NCBI GenBank assembly: GCA_946999025.1
Contig: CAMQBP010000065.1
Coordinates: 1-9,328 of the forward strand
Length of the DNA: 9,328 nucleotides
Reading direction: 5' to 3'
Origin: an uncultured Prevotella sp.
GTDB lineage: Bacteria > Bacteroidota > Bacteroidia > Bacteroidales > Bacteroidaceae
How positions within the stretch are numbered: the first letter of the stretch is position 1; each line of letters opens with the position of its first letter. This document shows positions 7,639-9,328 of this stretch, in pieces. Position numbers and translations under genes: made by a program. Under the pieces are notes generated by a model. That model was not told where the DNA came from. It made no database searches and saw only the letters and a program-made list of their open reading frames with translations.

Positions 7639-9328
7639 TGGGTATGGTAAAGGAAACTGACATCGAACACATTGATCTGAATAATCTGGAGTTGCAAAAC
7701 GCACTGCAGATTATTCAGTTTACTCATCGCTCATTATTTTTAACGGGGAAAGCTGGAACGGGTAAGTCAACATTTCTTCGATACATCTCACAGACAACCA
7801 AGAAGAAACATGTCATTCTTGCCCCTACGGGTATTGCTGCCATCAATGTGGGAGGAAGCACCTTGCACAGTTTTTTCAAGCTCCCATTCCATCCCCTATT
7901 ACCTAATGACAACAGGTATAGCGTGCGAAACCTTCGAAAGACGCTCAAGTATAACAGCGAGAAAATCAAACTTATCAAGGAAGTAGAACTCATCATCATT
8001 GACGAAATCTCGATGGTGAGAGCCGACATTATTGACTTCATTGACAAGATACTCCGCGTTTATGCTCAGAACATGCGCGTCCCCTTTGGAGGAAAGCAAT
8101 TACTACTCGTTGGCGACATGTATCAATTAGAGCCAGTATTAAAAGAGGACGAACGCGCATTGCTACAACCATTTTATCCGTCAAAGTTCTTTTTTGACGC
8201 TCATGTATTCAGAGAGATGCAGTTGGTTTGCATCGAACTTCAGAAAGTTTACCGACAAAGCGACCCGCTCTTCATCAGTATATTAGACCATATCAGAACA
8301 TCCAATGCTACGCAAGCGGATTTATCCATCCTCAACCAAAGAGTAGGAAGCAACAATGATGAAGCCGGTGATGCATTGGCAATCACCCTATCTACCCACA
8401 GAGATACGGTGGACTACATCAACCAGCAACACCTTCAACAATTACCAGGCCAGCCTACGGTCTTCTATGGCATCATCGAAGGCGAGTTCCCTGAAAACAA
8501 TCTACCCACACCCATGAAACTTGAAATCAAAACTGGGGCACAAGTCTTGTTCGTTAAGAACGATAGGGAGAAACGATGGGTGAACGGTACCTTGGGAACC
8601 GTCATTGGCATGGGAGATGAGAGCGATGGCTTAATTTACGTGAGGACAGAACAAGGTGAGGATGTGGATGTAGAACAAGAAATATGGTCAAACGTTCGAT
8701 ACACCTATAACGAGAAAGAGCAAAAAATTGAAGAGGAAGAAATTGGCAATTTCCGCCAGTTCCCCATCCGGTTGGCATGGGCCATCACTATTCATAAAAG
8801 TCAAGGACTTACCTTCAATCAAGTCAACATCGACTTATCGGGAGGCGTGTTTGCTGGTGGCCAGACTTACGTAGCCCTGTCACGTTGCCGTTCGTTGGAA
8901 GGCATTAACCTTGAAGCACCCATCAAGAAAGAAAACATTTTCATCAGTCCGGCAATCACAAGTTTTGCAAAAACATACAATGACCAGCAATCTCTTGACA
9001 AAGCCTTGCAACAAAGTAAGGCTGAAAAACAATATCATGATGCCGTGTCTGCATTTGATCAGGGGGATATGCAATCGGCCTTGGACAATTTCTTTCTGGC
9101 CATTCACAGCAGATATGAAATAGAAAAGCCCGCGGCAAAACGCCTAATCAGACGTAAACTCAACCTCATCAACACGCTAAAGGAAGAAAACAAACGTTTG
9201 CGAAACGAGCAAAAAGAAAAACAAAACCTGCTGAAACGGCTGGCTGTTGAATATGTCATGATGGGTAAAGAATGCGAAAGAGAGGGAATGAAAGAAGCGG
9301 CTTTGCGCAACTATCAAAAGGCATTAGA
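7638..9328 (+). CDS. PIF1/RecD-like superfamily 1 helicase with C-terminal TPR-like region, 3' end outside the window
   Basis: The frame from ATG 7638 stays open to the window edge, giving 563 complete codons and no stop. The protein looks like an ATP-dependent 5'-3' DNA helicase of the PIF1/RecD group; its biological role is not shown here. Motifs in order: Walker A GKAGTGKS (37-44); motif Ia APTGIAAINVGGSTLHSFF (62-80); Walker B LIIIDEISMV (118-127); motif III GDMYQLEPV (159-167); motif IV-like ELQKVYRQ (200-207); motif V region AWAITIHKSQGLTF (about 380-393, His386); and YVALSRCRS (411-419), carrying the motif VI arginine. After about residue 440 comes a helical tail: a TPR-like unit around AVSAFDQGDMQSALDNF (469-485), a charged coiled coil (about 505-533), and a second TPR-like unit from 535 to the edge (GKECEREGMKEAALRNYQKA). 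The start shares one base with the PBP stop. A second ATG at 7644 is an equally possible start. Codon use looks like its neighbours. Confidence 0.9.
   Translation, partial: MGMVKETDIEHIDLNNLELQNALQIIQFTHRSLFLTGKAGTGKSTFLRYISQTTKKKHVILAPTGIAAINVGGSTLHSFFKLPFHPLLPNDNRYSVRNLRKTLKYNSEKIKLIKEVELIIIDEISMVRADIIDFIDKILRVYAQNMRVPFGGKQLLLVGDMYQLEPVLKEDERALLQPFYPSKFFFDAHVFREMQLVCIELQKVYRQSDPLFISILDHIRTSNATQADLSILNQRVGSNNDEAGDALAITLSTHRDTVDYINQQHLQQLPGQPTVFYGIIEGEFPENNLPTPMKLEIKTGAQVLFVKNDREKRWVNGTLGTVIGMGDESDGLIYVRTEQGEDVDVEQEIWSNVRYTYNEKEQKIEEEEIGNFRQFPIRLAWAITIHKSQGLTFNQVNIDLSGGVFAGGQTYVALSRCRSLEGINLEAPIKKENIFISPAITSFAKTYNDQQSLDKALQQSKAEKQYHDAVSAFDQGDMQSALDNFFLAIHSRYEIEKPAAKRLIRRKLNLINTLKEENKRLRNEQKEKQNLLKRLAVEYVMMGKECEREGMKEAALRNYQKAL

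Noticed and set aside
1..9328. Mobile elements, CRISPR arrays, tRNA/rRNA genes, defence or biosynthetic islands
   Set aside because: No transposase or integrase-like frame, no regularly spaced repeat and no tRNA-like cloverleaf was seen. All genes are housekeeping types on one strand with similar base composition, so there is no sign of an accessory island.

Overview
The window looks like a chromosomal housekeeping segment from a Gram-negative member of the Bacteroidota, most likely Bacteroidales (Prevotella/Bacteroides-like). Four observations support this. LpxC and FabZ are fused into one protein. The two clearest promoter-like sites have the Bacteroidota -7 form TAnnTTTG. None of the six visible start codons has a purine-rich Shine-Dalgarno sequence. 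The MiaA and PBP1A sequences have the wording I know from Bacteroidales, such as GGSMMY in MiaA. The genus is inference only.

All genes are on the + strand. Positions 1-702 hold the 3' part of pyrF (orotidine 5'-phosphate decarboxylase; its start lies before the window). A 222-bp non-coding gap follows, ending in a likely promoter. Positions 925-5102 hold a compact lipid A gene group: lpxD, an lpxC-fabZ fusion, lpxA and then miaA, which begins on the base after the lpxA stop. A second promoter-like site lies just before a class A penicillin-binding protein gene (5146-7638). Its stop codon overlaps the start of a PIF1/RecD-like superfamily 1 helicase gene. That gene stays open to the right edge of the window and ends in a coiled-coil and TPR-like region.

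The genes centre on envelope building. LpxA puts the first 3-hydroxyacyl chain on UDP-GlcNAc, the LpxC half deacetylates the product, and LpxD adds the second acyl chain. The FabZ half works in fatty acid elongation and competes for the same 3-hydroxyacyl-ACP pool. PBP1A polymerises and cross-links peptidoglycan. MiaA (tRNA A37 prenylation), PyrF (UMP synthesis) and the helicase are housekeeping genes that share the neighbourhood.

I found no mobile element, CRISPR array, tRNA, rRNA, riboswitch or clear rho-independent terminator. I do not see an undescribed system here. The least ordinary items are the helicase with its TPR-like tail, its stop/start overlap with the PBP gene, and two closely similar promoter-like sites.
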